A stretch of DNA of 64,000 nucleotides from Telmatactis stephensoni (GCA_029948255.1 JALIZF010001769.1:611001-675000); one strand, 5' to 3'; positions 40,124 to 53,959 are shown, counted from the stretch's first letter. Made by a program: numbers and translations. Notes: generated from the letters alone by a model not told the origin.

Positions 40124-42376
40124 CTTATTGATGTGTCGGACGTCGCCTGAAACGACAGAATGACACTGAATTTCCCAGAACTACCTCAACAGGTATAGCT
40201 CTTTGAAGAAGGGTATATATTATTAATACTTTTATGGCAATTATGACGTAATGCAAAATGTCGAAATTACTCGTTTCAGAAGTCGAGAAGTAACTGACAA
40301 AAAGGATCTTTTCAATTTTGTATTCAGCATAAAGCAGTCAGTTTTGTTTCGTTTTGCCGTGTTGTCGCCACAAATTAACTGAAAATTCAGGTTGTTATTC
40401 CTGTAGTAAAGGTTGATGGTTTGATATCATTCCAAGGATTTCTAATTATCATTAATTATTGAATGAAAAGTCTCGTTATTGTTCTGCAGGCCTTTGGCAT
40501 TAGATATGAAAATATCAACAGTGGCATAACTTAACTATCTCACTTCAGTTGTCTTGGATGATTACCTGTTTGTTTTCAGCCGTTAATATGCTATTCCGGA
40601 AACTACTAACCACAGTTTCCTGTTTGTCGTTTGCTGTATTTATTTTATTTTATTGGAGGTTTTTACTCAACTCCTGCGAGTCGCAAACTTCAAGACATCA
40701 CGTGATTTTAATTTGGTCTTGCCGTACGGGTTGCACGAATTTGCCGTTTCAGGTTCACATTTAAGCTGCAGAAAGCATGTCTAGAAGTGTAACACTGCAG
40801 ATTATTTGGACTTGCTATACATTGTAAATATATTGACTTTTGAAGCTTTTTTTTCTTGGTTTGTGGGACTTTCGTTTGGCACAAGCGCTTTATAAACAGG
40901 GTCTGGATGGGGTTAACCGACTAGCGACAAACGGACAAAAAAATAACTGACTACCTACAAACTTGGGAAAAATTTACTGATTACTGACAAAAAATATTGA
41001 CTGACTACCGATATTTTAGTAATTTTGATTCGATCGGTTAGTCATATATCAAGTAAAATTATTATTTATGGAACGTGGCTAGTGCTTTGACCTACATGCT
41101 GGCATTCTGGTTGCTTTAGTTACTTGTTTCATAGTTATAGTTGATATAAAATCATTTTATAACAATTTTCAAATAGTAACTGTGTAAACAGCTACACATG
41201 TATAATAAAATTGTTTAGTCTTTTTCCACTGAACTGAGCTTGATTCCTGTCCAAACTCAGGAGTACGAGCAAGGTAACACTGGCTAAACGAGGAAGAATG
41301 TTTCCAGAAACATGCCAAAAATTGTTGATAGCTATAGCAACAAATTTTGCTACCAGGTCACAATTAACTAGCGATGTTTCCCAGTTTAGCCATCCGGGAA
41401 CAAATCCACGGAAACATGTTTCCTTGTTTAATCAGGTACGATAGGTAACGATACCTGGGAAATATCGAATAATATCAGATATTACAGGGTATTTGAATTG
41501 TAAATATCGGATAATATCGGATAATATCCGAGGTTATTACTCAGTTTTCATACGCTGTACAAATTCTGATTTTCTGATCGGTCAGTTTGTACCACGTGAC
41601 ACGTGGTATAACGTGAAAACACATCTCGATGTAATAATACCTGTGCAATAAAATCTAACAATGAACGGCTATAAAGCACAGTAAGAAAGAAAAACTGTTC
41701 CTGGGGATAAGTTTGAGGATTTTTCGAAAAAGCGAAGATTAACAAGCATATTGAAAACAAAAAGAAGATTGCTTGGCGTGCCCGTTTTTAAGGTTAATTC
41801 TAATTGAATTTTTTGGAGTAAGCTTACTGAGATCAACACATTTCAACGACTGGTAGTTGTAGTATATGACGCCATTATGCAAATGGTCTATTAAACGTGC
41901 GAAGGGATTCCAGCATGTTCGTTTATGTACATTTTTTGGCAACCACATTTCAATCGATACTTTGGAGAAATAAAGCGACACAAACCAAGTTAAGTCTACA
42001 AACGTCAGTTTACAATGCAATGTACAATAACAAACAAAAACCTCTGCCGTATTTCAGACATGTTTCGCACCACGGCAAGGCTTAAATCACGCGATTCCTT
42101 GACGTTTGCGACTCGTAGGAATCGAAATAAAATATCAATCTTATAATGTGTATGATGTTGAATATTTTTCCATTCGACTTTATTTATTTTGCTTATCGAT
42201 ATGGCGAATCTTAATGCACAATTGATGCAGCAAACGACAACTAACGGGAAAAGGGAATCACAGTTTTCAGTTTGCATTAGAAAGCTGGAGCATCAATCTT
42301 ACAGCAAACGACAAACGGAAAACCGAGGTTACCAGTTTGCGGTATAAAGCTGGAACCTCAATCTTAAGGTCTCTAT
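40124..42376. repeat. Unit T copy 1: TRIM upstream region
   Basis: Nearly identical to 58,771-60,530 from the TRIM start codon outwards; presumably holds the promoter. Contains GATAATATCGGATAATATC repeats (about 41,505-41,530), the palindromic TACCACGTGACACGTGGTA (about 41,589-41,607) and, at about 42,225-42,365, two ~70-bp tandem copies around GCAAACGACAA. ORFs of 70-93 codons here have no support. Confidence 0.75.
41589..41607. promoter_or_regulatory. CACGTG-containing palindrome (E-box-like), T copy 1
   Basis: TACCACGTGACACGTGGTA is a near-perfect 19-bp palindrome with two CACGTG cores. It is kept in T copy 2 at about 60,240-60,258. A bHLH-type site is a guess from motif alone; it is 1.5 kb from the gene. 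Confidence 0.3.
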
Positions 42377-42840
42377 TGATGTGTCGGACGTCGCCTGAAA
42401 CGACAGAATGACAATTTCCCGGAACTACCTCAACAGGTAAGCTCTTTGAAGAAGGATATATATTATTGATACATTTATGATAATTATTGCGTAATGCAAA
42501 ATGTCGAAATTACTCGTTTAAGTCGAGAATTAACTGACAAAAATGATCTTTTCAAGTTTGTATTCAGTATAAAGCAGTCAGTTTTGTTTCGTTTTACCGT
42601 GTTATCGCCACAAATTAATTGAAAATTCAGGTTTTCGTTCCTCAGTGTAGTGAAGTTAGTCGTTCCAAGAATTTCTCACATTAATTATTGAATATGAAAA
42701 TAAGTCTCACAATTGTCAGCAGGCCTTTGGCATTAGATATGAAAAGAGAAATAGTGGCGTAACTAAACTAATTTGTCTTGAATGATTAACTGTTACGTTT
42801 GTTTTCAGCCGTTAATATGTCTTCTGGTTAAAGATGTCCT
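42377..42840. repeat. Orphan copy of the TRIM 5' flank
   Basis: Matches 40,125-40,600 (GATGTGTCGGACGTCGCCTG, ACTACCTCAACAGGTA, AGGCCTTTGGCATTAGATAT) but has no TRIM coding sequence beside it. It is a leftover of another, deleted repeat of the duplication unit. Confidence 0.75.
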
Positions 42841-45800
42841 GGCAGATGATATGTATAAGTACTTTTACTGAGCTTAAAATGAAATTAGTGAGTTCAGCCA
42901 TCATATTATTTGTATTAGAGATGTCCGTTTTAGCGGCACAACAGTTTGGCACAGTAAGAACTATATTGTTTCAAAGTCACACCTCAACTTTCAAGCCATT
43001 ATTGTTCTCTCTTTATCATAAAACACTAAAATGACCAATAAGGATACCAGTAAAATATACCAACACTGAAATCGTGTAATACTGAAACTTGGAAAAATAG
43101 GAATAATGTAAAACTAAGATCTTTCCACATTCTTGGAGGGGAAATGTTGTTTTTAATTTTCAAACATATCCTAACTTATAACGAAAACAACAACTTCGTC
43201 TTGAAAGTAGTAGCGACAGCTGATAGTCAACAAATAAAAACATCACCAATTTCTTCTTATGACCTCAAGGACAGCCTTGCGCGCGCGATGGCCAAGTTAC
43301 TAAAAATAGCCTTAGTCGCCACGAACATCGCACAGACATCAATATTGAGTTTCGCTCTCTTAGTTTTATGGTCTCGTGACTAAGTTTTGTTGATGAGAAA
43401 GGGGTATTTGATATACAAAGCCGAATGATGCAGTTTTTTGTTTGGAATATAAATTGTGATGCTTGAGTTTGAATATAATTATGTTTTCTCGTATTCTAGT
43501 CACATGAAAGCACGAAAACAATTAACAGATTCACCAACGTCGAATGTGTTTTGGTTATTGCGTCTCCCTCTAATAAAATGATTTTATTGTATTGTGAAAA
43601 AGTAAGACCAAGTATTGCAGACTGATTCTTTTTGAGTTTAAAAACTTTAATCATTCTACATTGAAATGTTTTGTAACATAAAATAATACTAAGGAGCACG
43701 AGTACCCTGGTCACCAGGAGTTTTTGTTCGTTTTCTTTAGTGAGCGGTCTGGCACCGCAAACGAACCTCGGAACGAGACAACAAACCCCTAGAACCTAGG
43801 GTAGACTATTATTGTTATCGGTAATCATATAAAATTACTACAAAATTGAATTCTGAAGAATTAAAGCCAAGTGTACACTTAAAATAGATAATTTCTATTT
43901 TAACACTTTAGACCTTCGTTAACGACTAATATATCTCAATTTATATGCTTTAATGAATCAAAAGCCACAAATTAGACATTTAACAAGTTCTAAGTTTTGA
44001 GTGAAAACAAAAGCATGTTTGGCGGAATACTTATCCAAAGCAGATAAGTGACAAAAACGTCCAATCTGAGGCTTTTTGAAAAATGAAAGGAAATTTATAT
44101 TTTCCGCGTTTGGCGCCATCAAAACTTCAATACTTTTTAATAGAAATGATATTCTAAAGAATAACCTTTTAAATTGTGGTTTAATACGAACGAAGGTCTA
44201 AAGTAGTAAGAGGAGATTTTTTTTCCATGACGAGCAATAATGGCGAAAAGCCGCCCAAAATCTAGACTTCGTGCGAGTTTTAATCCAAATTTTCGTTAGC
44301 ACTCAAATTCTTTTTCTACCGGTTAAAAACTGATGTACCAAGATAAAACACCTGGATTTTTGAATTGTACAAAGAGTTATTTCTTGAAGCTGTGTTGGGA
44401 TGAAGCTTTTTCAAGCCGAATACAAAGAAAACATATAGCAAATGAGCAAATGCCAAAAGCAAAATCCTCATTTTCGATCCAAACTTTTGCTTTGAATCAA
44501 CACTTTAATTCAACTTTTATCGACCAAAACTACTGACAAACAACTTAAACTTTCTGACAGAAATGATTTTACTAGTATTGTACAACAGCTATTCTTCAAC
44601 TCAGGAGTTTTGGTCTTTCCATGCTCGAACTTGAAAAAAATCCCCCCTTAAACGAAAACTACTTTTTACTACACAGTTCAGTGAACATGTTAGAATTTAA
44701 CTACTAAGTACACAATATAGATGTGAATCCGCTAACTTATAAGGTACGTCAACTAGCTGTCGTCATGGTGACACATCTCTAAAACAAAGCAAGTTATAGT
44801 CAGCTATCGGCCTGCAAACAGCTCCCTAATTCGCACTCGGACCACAAGTATTTCCCAAATACTGTAAGACTGTAAAATAACCCGCTAACAGGAACCCTTG
44901 ATATTACGGGCACCAAAGTACCGTCCCGCAAGGGTTATCCCGCAATGTTTTATTTTTAGAATAAAGCTAGTTTTCTAATAGAAAGTCTTTCATTAGGTGG
45001 CGGTGGCCTGGGGAGGAGAGAGGAAAGGAGAAAATAAGAGCTAGCCTTAAATCACACAATAGGTTAATTGGGTTACACAAACTGGGCAGGAAAAGAAGAT
45101 AAATGATTATCTTTAGACATCAACATTTTGTTAGGAAGGCTTACTTTCTAACTTTCCCTCTCCTCTCTTCTTCACCACAAAGTCTGCTAAAAATCTCTTG
45201 GAATAAGGTGTAAATATGATATAACTGCTTAATTAAATTATTGAAGACCAATTGAACTAGTCAAGATATCCTATCTACATACAATTCTACTCATTGGAAA
45301 AAATAGAATTAAAATAACCGGTGACACACAGTCTTTCTAAAGCGTATTGGTGCAACACATCTTTTTCAAATTAATAAATAGAATAATAATAATACAGGGT
45401 AGTAACGAGGTATATGGGATCAGGGATCAGCGTTATTTTGGGGCTCAGGGATCACATGAACGTTATTTTTTGGTCTCAGGGATCAGATTTTTTACCTTGG
45501 GATCGGGATCACTGTCTTTGGAATCGGGATCACCATTTTCCAGGGATCACTTTTTACGGGATCAGTGATCAAAATTGTCCTTATTTTGGGGATCAAGGAT
45601 CAGATTTTTAGCCCTGGGAACGGGATCACTGAAAAAACTATATACCTCGTTACTACCCTGATAATAATATCTCACAAATCTATGCAGTACATGAAATGCT
45701 GTTGTACGTGTCCCTCCGCACTATGAGAGAATAGTGCGTTAGAATATTCTTTACTCTACTCAGATTTACTTGCCTTTTCGTCCTACAAACATGTACAAAG

Positions 45801-46334
45801 CCATGGACACCACAACAGCGCTTTCACGTCAATTGCACAGTTGGCCTTCAGTGTTATAGAACAGACCACACACACCGATAACTTCATGGCCTACTCTATC
45901 CGAATAGTGGTGTGGGTTCTTTAACGTCTCTCCAATGCAAGGCCTAGGTATGTGTAGTAGATTTTTGGAGAGACGGGGGACTACGGTTTAACGTCCTTAT
46001 CCGAGAAGACGTGAAGGTCTAACCATTTGCAGATGTAATTACAAAGGCAGCACCTTCTCAAGTATTTTAAGACCCTGGTGTTATGAAGAGTGCGTCAGAT
46101 GTTTTGAGCCTCAAAATAACAACACAACAACAAACTACACATTTGTCAGCTCAACTTAAGAAAACGGAAAAAAACAATGAAAAATAATATTGTTCAATTG
46201 TGCAATTTTTTTCCTACTTTTTATACCAATACAAAGCAACATTTGCTGCAAAAATCTTATTACGGCTGTATAGGCGTAAACCGACATTACAAAATATACT
46301 GTTGCTGTAGAAACAGCAATAACACTAATAACAT
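42841..46334. repeat. Segmental unit S, copy 2
   Basis: Parallels S copy 1 from about 43,190 on and includes the leading part that is also found inverted at 4,395-4,858. At about 44,458-44,470 (AAAAGCAAAATCCTCATTTT) it carries an uninterrupted, slightly diverged version of the palindrome's target. Interrupted by a hAT-type MITE (45,395-45,660) and truncated by a foldback element at 46,335. A 79-codon frame at 43,144-43,383 is not convincing as a gene. Confidence 0.8.
45395..45660. mobile_element. 266-bp hAT-like MITE with perfect 21-bp inverted ends
   Basis: Begins CAGGGTAGTAACGAGGTATA and ends with the exact complement. It is flanked by ATAATAATA on both sides (8-9 bp, ambiguous because the target is repetitive). 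S copy 1 lacks it. The interior is built of GGGATCA/GATCAGGGATCA-type short repeats on both strands. CAGGG ends plus an ~8-bp duplication fit the hAT superfamily. Confidence 0.8.
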
Positions 46335-47734
46335 GACTCGAAGTAGTTGTTTTCAGACCGCACCGCACATTTTCATTTGGCATAATGGACAACTTAATGC
46401 GCACCAATGGACTTGGTTTCTACACCAAATATGAGGATAAGATTCAAGTACGTTTTAAATGATGTTATAATTAAATCGATCAACGTTTTTAAAATAGCGA
46501 AAATCGAACATCGTCAAAAATGGTTTTCCTCTAATATCTCACAAAATTGATGAGCTTCAGACAAGCGGTAAACTGCATAGAAAAATTCAGGCAAATGCAC
46601 AACATTTCAAGGTGATTTTAGGAGATTTATTAATCTGTTTGATTTTCTTTAAATCACCAAAGTTTCCACACATGCTGTATTTCTGTTCTTGGACATAACG
46701 ACAGCGTAAAATAAACTCGAAGTACGCAAAACACCACGAAAACACTGTGGATATATTGCTAAAATATACACTTACCTTACGTGAAAAAGCTGACTTTCAA
46801 CTCTTCATCGACGTCAAGATATATTTTTTTTCTTTCCAAGTCTCTTGTGAGACATTTTCTCCGCAACTTGTACATCAGAAGTTGTTTTTGAAAATCTCAA
46901 GAACGCGGGGTTATATTTGCTTGGCGTGTAAGTAGGGCATTACTTGTTCTATACACAGCAATATGCAACACGTGCTGTGAACAATTTGCGAGTGCAATAT
47001 GCTAATTAGCGAGCCGAATGGTTGTCTCAATGCAAGTTTTGAGCCGGCATTTGGGTCAACATCAGGTTTAAGTTTCGGGTCGTTTTAGTGCTTGTATTTG
47101 AATGAGCTGCTGCAATATTGCTGTGTATAGAACAAGTAATGCCCTACCGCCAAGCAAAAATAATCCTGCGTTTTTGAGATTTTCAAAAACAACTTCTGAT
47201 GTACAAGTTGCGGAGGAAATGTCTCACAAGAGACTTGAAAATAAAAAAATATATCTTGACATCGATGAAGAGTTGAGAGTCGGCTTTTTCACGTAAGGTA
47301 AGTGTATATTTTAGCAATATATCCACAGTGCTTTCGTGGTGTTTTGCGTACTTCGAGTATTTGTCGCTATGTCCAAGAATAGAAATACAGCATGTGAGCA
47401 TGTGTAGAAACTTTGGTGATTTAAAGAAAATTAAACAGATTAATAAATCTCCTAAAATCACCTTGAAATGTTGTGCATTTGTCTGAATTTTTCTATGCAG
47501 TTTACCGCTTGTCTGAAGCTCATTAATTTTGCGAGATATTAGAGGAAAACCATTTTTGACGATGTTCGATTTTCGCTATTTTAAAAACGTTGATCGATTT
47601 AATTACAACATCATTTAAAACTTGAATCTTATCCTCATATTTGGTGTAGAAACCAAGTCCATTGGTGCGCATTAAGTTGTCCATTAAGCCAAATGAAAAT
47701 GTGCGGTGCTGTCTGAAAACAACTACTTCGAGTT
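46335..47734. mobile_element. 1.4-kb foldback element, ~630-bp arms
   Basis: The left arm from ACTCGAAGTAGTTGTTTTCA is mirrored to 47,734; paired coordinates sum to about 94,070-94,078. The spacer is about 46,968-47,110 and unique. Frames of 62-92 codons (e.g. DILLKYTLTLREKAD) occur on each arm but only because the arms are copies. No transposase. Target duplication not identified. Confidence 0.8.
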
Positions 47735-48066
47735 ACCTTATTTCTACTGATGCATGCTGTATTTCATTTATAAAGCAATTCACTTATCTACTGTTGTTAA
47801 AAATATCCCATGGTAGCCTGATTACATGCTCTTTGGCGAAAAGAGGAGAAAACTAGTAACAAGAAAAGCTTCACACTTCGTGCCTTCTAAATCTTCCCGC
47901 TCCTTTTCACCTTTCAAACACCTCCTGCTCTCCCCTGCCCTCTCCTCCCCTCACCTCCCCTGCCTGTCCATCGGAAGACGGCTAATATCCGATAGAAGAT
48001 AAGAAAACTATCTGCATATTAAAATTGAAGTGCACATATCACAGATATAAATTGCTGTACGTGTGC
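47735..48066. other. Junction region between foldback element and TRIM copy 2
   Basis: About 47,735-47,990 has no match to the equivalent place in copy 1 and includes a CT-rich run (CCTCTCCTCCCCTCACCTCC). From about 47,995 it matches the sequence beyond the TRIM stop in copy 1. Confidence 0.45.
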
Positions 48067-50097
48067 TCACTGCCACACGTGTACACGCTCGCCATTTCGT
48101 TCTAACACTAACACTTTACTGTCTGGAGTAACAACTACATTAGCGGGCCTATCCATTTGACCTAGACCTGAACCATGGCTACCAAAAGATCCTAAGAACT
48201 GGCCCTCTTGGATCCAAACTTGAACACGATGTTTCCTACCATCACAGACGAGTAACCTGTCCGCTCCAGAAGCTGCAAGTCCTCTTAAAAAATCATCCTG
48301 ACCGTCTTCTTTTCCTTTGTCGTCAATTTTGTACAAGAAAGTACCATTGACGTCATAAACATCAACAAAGTACTTCTCGTTATACGACACAAAGTACTTG
48401 CCATTGCCATGAGCAATGTACCATGGTGTTTTGTCTGCAGTTGGAATTTCTTGAACGACATCTCCAGATTCTTTACTCAGTAACTTTATACCTGACTTGG
48501 TTTCATCATCAAGGTGCATACAGCACACTGCGATGCGATCATCGGTAATAGTACACATTCCACGTAGTATCTCTCGTTCTTGTTTGTAGATAGTTCTAAT
48601 GTAAGCACCGTCCATGTCAAACTCTTGAATCCTACCACACTTAAAACCTGGATTATCTGAGACAAGAACATGGTTTCCATACATGACTACTCCCCATGGA
48701 CAGTCTAGTTGACCATCTCCGCCCTCTCCACATCTACTAAACTGACGTATATAGTTCCCATCAGCACTGAATACCACAATGCGATGATTCAAAATATCAG
48801 TAATGATTACTTCTCCATTGACATTTACTGCTAGTGAACAGGGAACATACAACGTTACATCTCCATCTCCCATTTCTCCAAAGTATTTTACAGGTTTTAA
48901 GTCGATCTTACCATGGAGTGTCTTTGGAAAATCTTTGACAGCTTGTCCTCCAATACTCACCAGAACTTGGTACGACGAATACGATTTCTTTGCTTTATAC
49001 GTCACGATAAATTTTCCACGTTCACTTTCAGTCAGTTCGCTTTCAACTTCACAACCATCATCATCTTTGATTTGTACATCAATAGAACAAGGATTGGTGT
49101 AGCAAACTTGGTCCTTTGAATCTCTTGTTACGATTTCACATTTCCTGAGCGAGCCGCTACTATGAATATTACTCGGTAGTTCAACCACTGAAGTGTTAGA
49201 TGGGTCGGTCGTGCTCTCTTCAATCCTTCCAAAGTCGTGCGAGGATTGCGTGGCAGGAGTGTACTGGATGGTTGTATTCATCTTAAGAGATTGTGATTTC
49301 AAAATAGATCGTCGAGGATTTTCCAATGATTCTCGACATCTTTGAGGAAACTGACTTCCAATAATAAAATAAGGAACATTTTGATCTTGCAAAGCTTTGC
49401 CCTGGTCATTCAGTGCATCGAGTTGTTCAATGGCAGCAGTAATCTCTCGTTGCTCTTCATCGTTTGCTTTTGTGAACAAAATACGCTTTTTGTCCAAGAT
49501 GTCATTCATGGCGTTTTGATGAGCTTGCATTTGTTCATTCATTTCTTTCTTTGCTGTGTTGATTTCATCCTCCAAGCGTCGTACGTTTTGCTTGGATAGT
49601 TCTAGTTCTTGTAGGAATTTCTGTTTCTGTTTGTCGACTCGATCCAAGTCTTGTTGAATTGATCCTTTAATATCCTCAGCTTTCTCCTTAATGCTGATCT
49701 TTTCGTGATTACTATGTTTGGTATTCGAGCAGATTTGGCAAATGGGTTTCAGACATGTGTGGCAGTAATACTGGAGCTTGTGTTTTTCGTGGAAGTTTTC
49801 AGGACATCGTTGCTGACTGGTAATGTAGGCGTTGACATGTTCTTTCCTAAAGTCACCAAACAAAGTCACTTGATGTTCCTCTCTGAGTTGTTTAACTGTA
49901 TTGTGGGCGTTCTTGCAGTCAGCGCAAACCATGCCTTCGCACTCAGAACAGAAGGCAACTAAAGTAACGTGTTTTTCGCAGGAAACACAGTTCGGTAGGT
50001 CTAGCTTGTCTTGTTCACTTGCTTTGTTTTTCATTGCAATTAGCAGTTCTTTCAAGGATTCGAGATGGAACAAGAATGTCCAACATACCCATTCCAT
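48067..50097 (-). pseudogene. TRIM-NHL copy 2, body (RING-less, 676-codon frame; transposon-derived start)
   Basis: From HLESLKELL (equivalent to residue 79 on) the frame follows the intact copy through both B-boxes, coiled coil, filamin domain and NHL propeller to the same ERVHVWQ stop. Substitutions are concentrated in the NHL part (for example NEKYFVDVYDVNGTFLYKID). The first ten codons, MEWVCWTFLF, come from the hAT-like transposon end at 50,071-50,097. The RING domain is 8.4 kb away at 58,532-58,770. The frame could still encode a RING-less TRIM, which in other families can act as a dominant-negative partner; expression is unknown. Confidence 0.85.
50063..50070. repeat. Left 8-bp target duplication AGATGGAA
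   Basis: Present once in the intact TRIM gene and repeated at 58,532-58,539. Confidence 0.8.
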
Positions 50098-50329
50098 TAC
50101 AATGGTAACGAATGGTGTCTATTGGTGAAATACTACACAGGGCTCCCATCACTATTCCTATACACGTCTGTTCATGAAATCTAAACCAGTAAACAGGGCT
50201 CCCAACATTATCATTCCATAAGGTCGTTTGGGATGCCTGTGGCATCAATCGCGCCCATATCTTATTGATTAGATAGTAACTTGGGAACCCTGTGGTAACA
50301 GCCTCCGGTGTGCTCGAGATGCTTACCAA

Positions 50330-51758
50330 TGGTTACGAATGGTGCGATTGGTGATTCTAAACTGCCAATTAACATATTTTGGTAAAATATACAATATTGA
50401 CGGCAAGTTTAGCCGTTAAGATTGTGATGTGTAATCGTTATTTGTATTATCGCCGTTTTCAAAAACCCATATGTTTTGAATAAGTCGAAATCAAAACTCA
50501 ATAAATTAAATGATTCGCCGTTTCCAAACATTGAGGAACGAAGGCACTCACACGGTCTTAAAAAATCAAAACAATATAACTTAATTCGCGAAAATCTAGA
50601 CAATTCAACAATTTAAGAATGCTTCGTTAAATCCTCGAATGGATATAATCATGGCCGTTTTCAAAAGCTCATTTAATTGTTATGAAGACGAACTTCGGAT
50701 CAAATATTTTGAATAACTTCGAAATCAATTTCAAAAACAATAAATTAAAACAATATATAATGATTCGCCGTTTCCAAACGTTGAGGAACGAAGGCACTCA
50801 CGGTCTTAAAAAAATCAAAACAATATAAAATCTAAACAAATTAAGAATGCTTTAGCTTCGATCGTTAAATCCAACTAACGGATGTCATGATTGCGCTGAC
50901 ACTTTGAAAACTTAAAATTTACAAGTTTCCTTGCAGTTTTAACTTGCTAAACTTAGAAATATTGTTCTCAAAACCTCGTACAAATTTAGCGAATTTCATG
51001 ATCATTAATCTGTGCCAATCTTGACGGGTTAAAGGGAAAAAAAACTTACGTTTGAATATTCTTTCGGGCCCGGTGTCGTTTCAAAAACTGCCGCTCGCAA
51101 GACGAAGGACACAGAGAACATTTTCAAAGTTGGACGACTTTTTAGTTGGATTCATAGCTTCAAAAAACTTCTCATAATGAATGAGTCATTTAGGATTGTG
51201 TATTCTTCGTTTTGTGAAGATGCCTTCAGTAACGCTACTTAAAAATCGAGCTAAAGTTGAAATCAAGAATCGTCTGCATTAATTGAGCATGAAACAAGGA
51301 ATGCTTCTAAAGACAATAAGAAATTAGCACTTCAAGGTAAAGACCATGGTCAGAAAATGATGTTCAAAAGTCTCTTGTACCTATATTTGATCATTTATCT
51401 ATTATTTGGGACTGATGACTTAAAAAAATAAACATTTATGCACGTTGAACTGTTAAATTTAAACAAACACTCAAGTACATGGCATGTAGTACATTACAAT
51501 TACATTTTGTTTTAAAGTGAACTTTTTGCACTACTTTTATTAGTAATAAAATTAGTAGAAAAAAAAGATTTTAAACTTATTTCAGCCCCACTAATGTTTA
51601 AATACAGCTCCAGTTTGGGTCTGCAATTTAATGAAAAAAGTGAGAGGAAAAAATGAAGACATTTTGCATGCAAACTAGAGACAGAGTTATTTTCATTATT
51701 AAAGCATGAAGTTGCTCAGTAAGCCCTATGAGCCCTAATATAAAAATTAGGTACTACC
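50330..51758. other. Transposon interior, inverted remnant of the 2.2-kb element
   Basis: A ~110-bp block repeats directly at about 50,455-50,600 and 50,690-50,850 (CGTTTCCAAAC-TTGAGGAACG). About 50,925-51,480 is the diverged reverse complement of about 53,165-53,735. No gene. Confidence 0.55.
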
Positions 51759-53805
51759 TAATAGCGGAGCTCCCATTTAAATATAATAATAATTTTAAAT
51801 ACTTTGTTTTATTTTGACATTTTTGATTCAAATGAATTGGGCTTGCTGTGGTAATAGGCAAACAAAGATTGCATTTTGTTGTAAAAGTTGAAATAAAGAC
51901 TATAGATCAAGCTTTATTTCTTGCCCTTCAGTCTCCTGAGAATTATAAGGCTTTCAACTCAGTGACCATAGTGATATTTATTCAGATATTTGTGTCAGAT
52001 TTTATAATTGACTTAGTAGTAAGTGCTTCATAATTCTCAGAAATAGGATGCAAAAATCCCTCAAACTGATTTCATTCACATAAATACTGAACCTAATTCA
52101 ACATCCTTCAATTAAACAATTAGACATTGCAGAAAATTATATTTAGATTTTTCTGTCTTGACAGTATTGTGGCATCTTTTTTTTTTTTTTTTTGTATTAT
52201 GTAGAGTAGAATGACACTGATAAATAGTTGTCTTTACACGAAACAAGAATTCTCTCTTCCAGGTTACACTAATCATGACTTTAGATGAAATTGTAAAACA
52301 ACTCAAAACAACTACTACCTAAAAGCAAAGCTCCAATTTCAATTTTAATTTTTTTATGTTCTTGATTCAAATGAATTGGGCTTCCTGTGGTAATTGAAAA
52401 AGTTGAAATGAAGATTATTTAAAAAGCATTTTTAAAATAAGTTTTGGTTTTGGTTTGTATATTGTATGGGCTTGTATGCTCAGTGACCTTTGTTACAGTA
52501 AATTTCAATATTCAGATTCACTGTCAGATTTCATAACTGACTTTGTAAGGGTTCATAATTTTCAGAAATAGAAAGCAAAATCTCCAAAACATTTTTTTAA
52601 ATTGATACAAGTAATTAAACCTTTTTGACATCCTGAATATTACAGAACAACATATATTGACTATATTGATTTGTCTGTCTTCACTATATTTGTGACATCT
52701 TGTTTTTTTGTGGTTGTTGTTGTTGTTGTTGTTTTGTTTTGTTATTTAATGTAGAATAGAATGACACACTAGTTAGGTGAATACTTGTCTCCCACTTTTC
52801 TCTTCCAGGTTACACTGATAATACAATTTAAAGTGATTATAAAAACAGCTAATTGAAATAACAAGAAAACAAGGAATTAAGCATTTTCAGTCTGTATTTA
52901 AGGCTTCACAGGGCTCACTGAGCAACTTCATCCAGATGAATAAAGTAAAACAACTCTAGTTTGCATGGCAAAATTCCTTCTTTTTTTCCTGTCAATTGTT
53001 TCATTAAATTCCAGACCAAAACTTGAGCTGTATTTACACATTAGTGGGGTTGAAATAAGTTCAAAATTAATTTTTTTTACTAATTTTATCATTATTAGAA
53101 CTAGTGCAAAAAGTTCACCGTAAAACAAAATGTCGTTGTACATTTCATGTAAGGCTTGATCGAGTGTTTCTTTAAACTTGGCCACAGTTCAACGTGCATA
53201 AAAGGTTTTTTTTAAAGTCATCAATCCCAAATCAAAGATAAAAGATCAAATATAGGTACAAGAGACTTTTTGATATCATTTTCTGGCCAGGGTCTTTACC
53301 TTGAAGTGCTTTCCTTGTTGTCTTTTCGAAGCATACTGGTCCTTGTTTCACGCTCAATGCAGACGATTCTTGATTTATTTCCAACTTTGGCTAGATTTTT
53401 AAGCAGCTTTACTGAAGGCATCTTCACGAAACGAAGAATACACGATCCTCAATGACTCATTCATTAGGAGGAATTTTTTTAAACTACGAATCCAACTAAA
53501 AAGTCGTTCAACTTTGAAAATATCCTCTGTGTCTTTCGTCTTTCGAGCAGTTTTTGAAACGACACCAGGCCCGAAAAAAATTCAAACGTACGGTTTTTTT
53601 CGCTTTAACCTGTCAAGATTGGCACAGATTAATGTCCATCAAAATCGCTAAATTTTTACGAGGTTTCGAGAATACTATTTTTAAGCTTTGCAAGTTAAAA
53701 CTGCAAGGAAACTTGTAAATTTTCAGTTTTCAAAGTGTCAGCGCGCGTCAAGTTGGTGCCAAAAAGCAATCAGCCAATCAGCATCGCGATGTACACGGAC
53801 GTACG

Positions 53806-53832
53806 GACGTATGTATGTATGTATGTATGTAC
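53806..53832. repeat. (GTAT)n microsatellite, copy A
   Basis: TATGTATGTATGTATGTATG run flanked by GGACG repeats. Expanded in copy B at about 56,112-56,155. Confidence 0.9.
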
Positions 53833-53909
53833 GGACGGACGTACAGCCGTTGGGCTCCCTGTGTGTCCATGAAAAATCAACTCGATGGGTTACCATTTTT
53901 TCTTAGGTA

Positions 53910-53959
53910 TGGTGCTCCGCTCGCGCGGGCCTTTGGCCCGCGCGGGAGCTCCGCTATTA
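53910..53959. repeat. GC-rich terminal stem-loop, copy A
   Basis: GCTCCGCTCGCGCGGGCC, a short loop, then GGCCCGCGCGGGAGCTCCGC form a strong hairpin, unusual in this AT-rich DNA. The same structure ends copy B (about 56,237-56,283). Confidence 0.85.

Larger units (their letters stand above)
51759..53959. mobile_element. 2.2-kb TIR element (TAATAGCGGAGCTCCC ends), copy A
   Basis: Starts TAATAGCGGAGCTCCC and ends GGGAGCTCCGCTATTA. It contains microsatellites (poly-T at 52,177, (GTT)n at about 52,710), a (TATG)n run, and a GC-rich stem-loop at the right end. Frames up to 85 codons are not supported. TA-rich ends suggest a TA-target DNA transposon; unassigned. Confidence 0.65.

Noticed and set aside
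46747..47461. 62-92-codon ORFs on the two arms of the foldback element
   Set aside because: Their similarity to each other only reflects the inverted repeat; no start context or domain.
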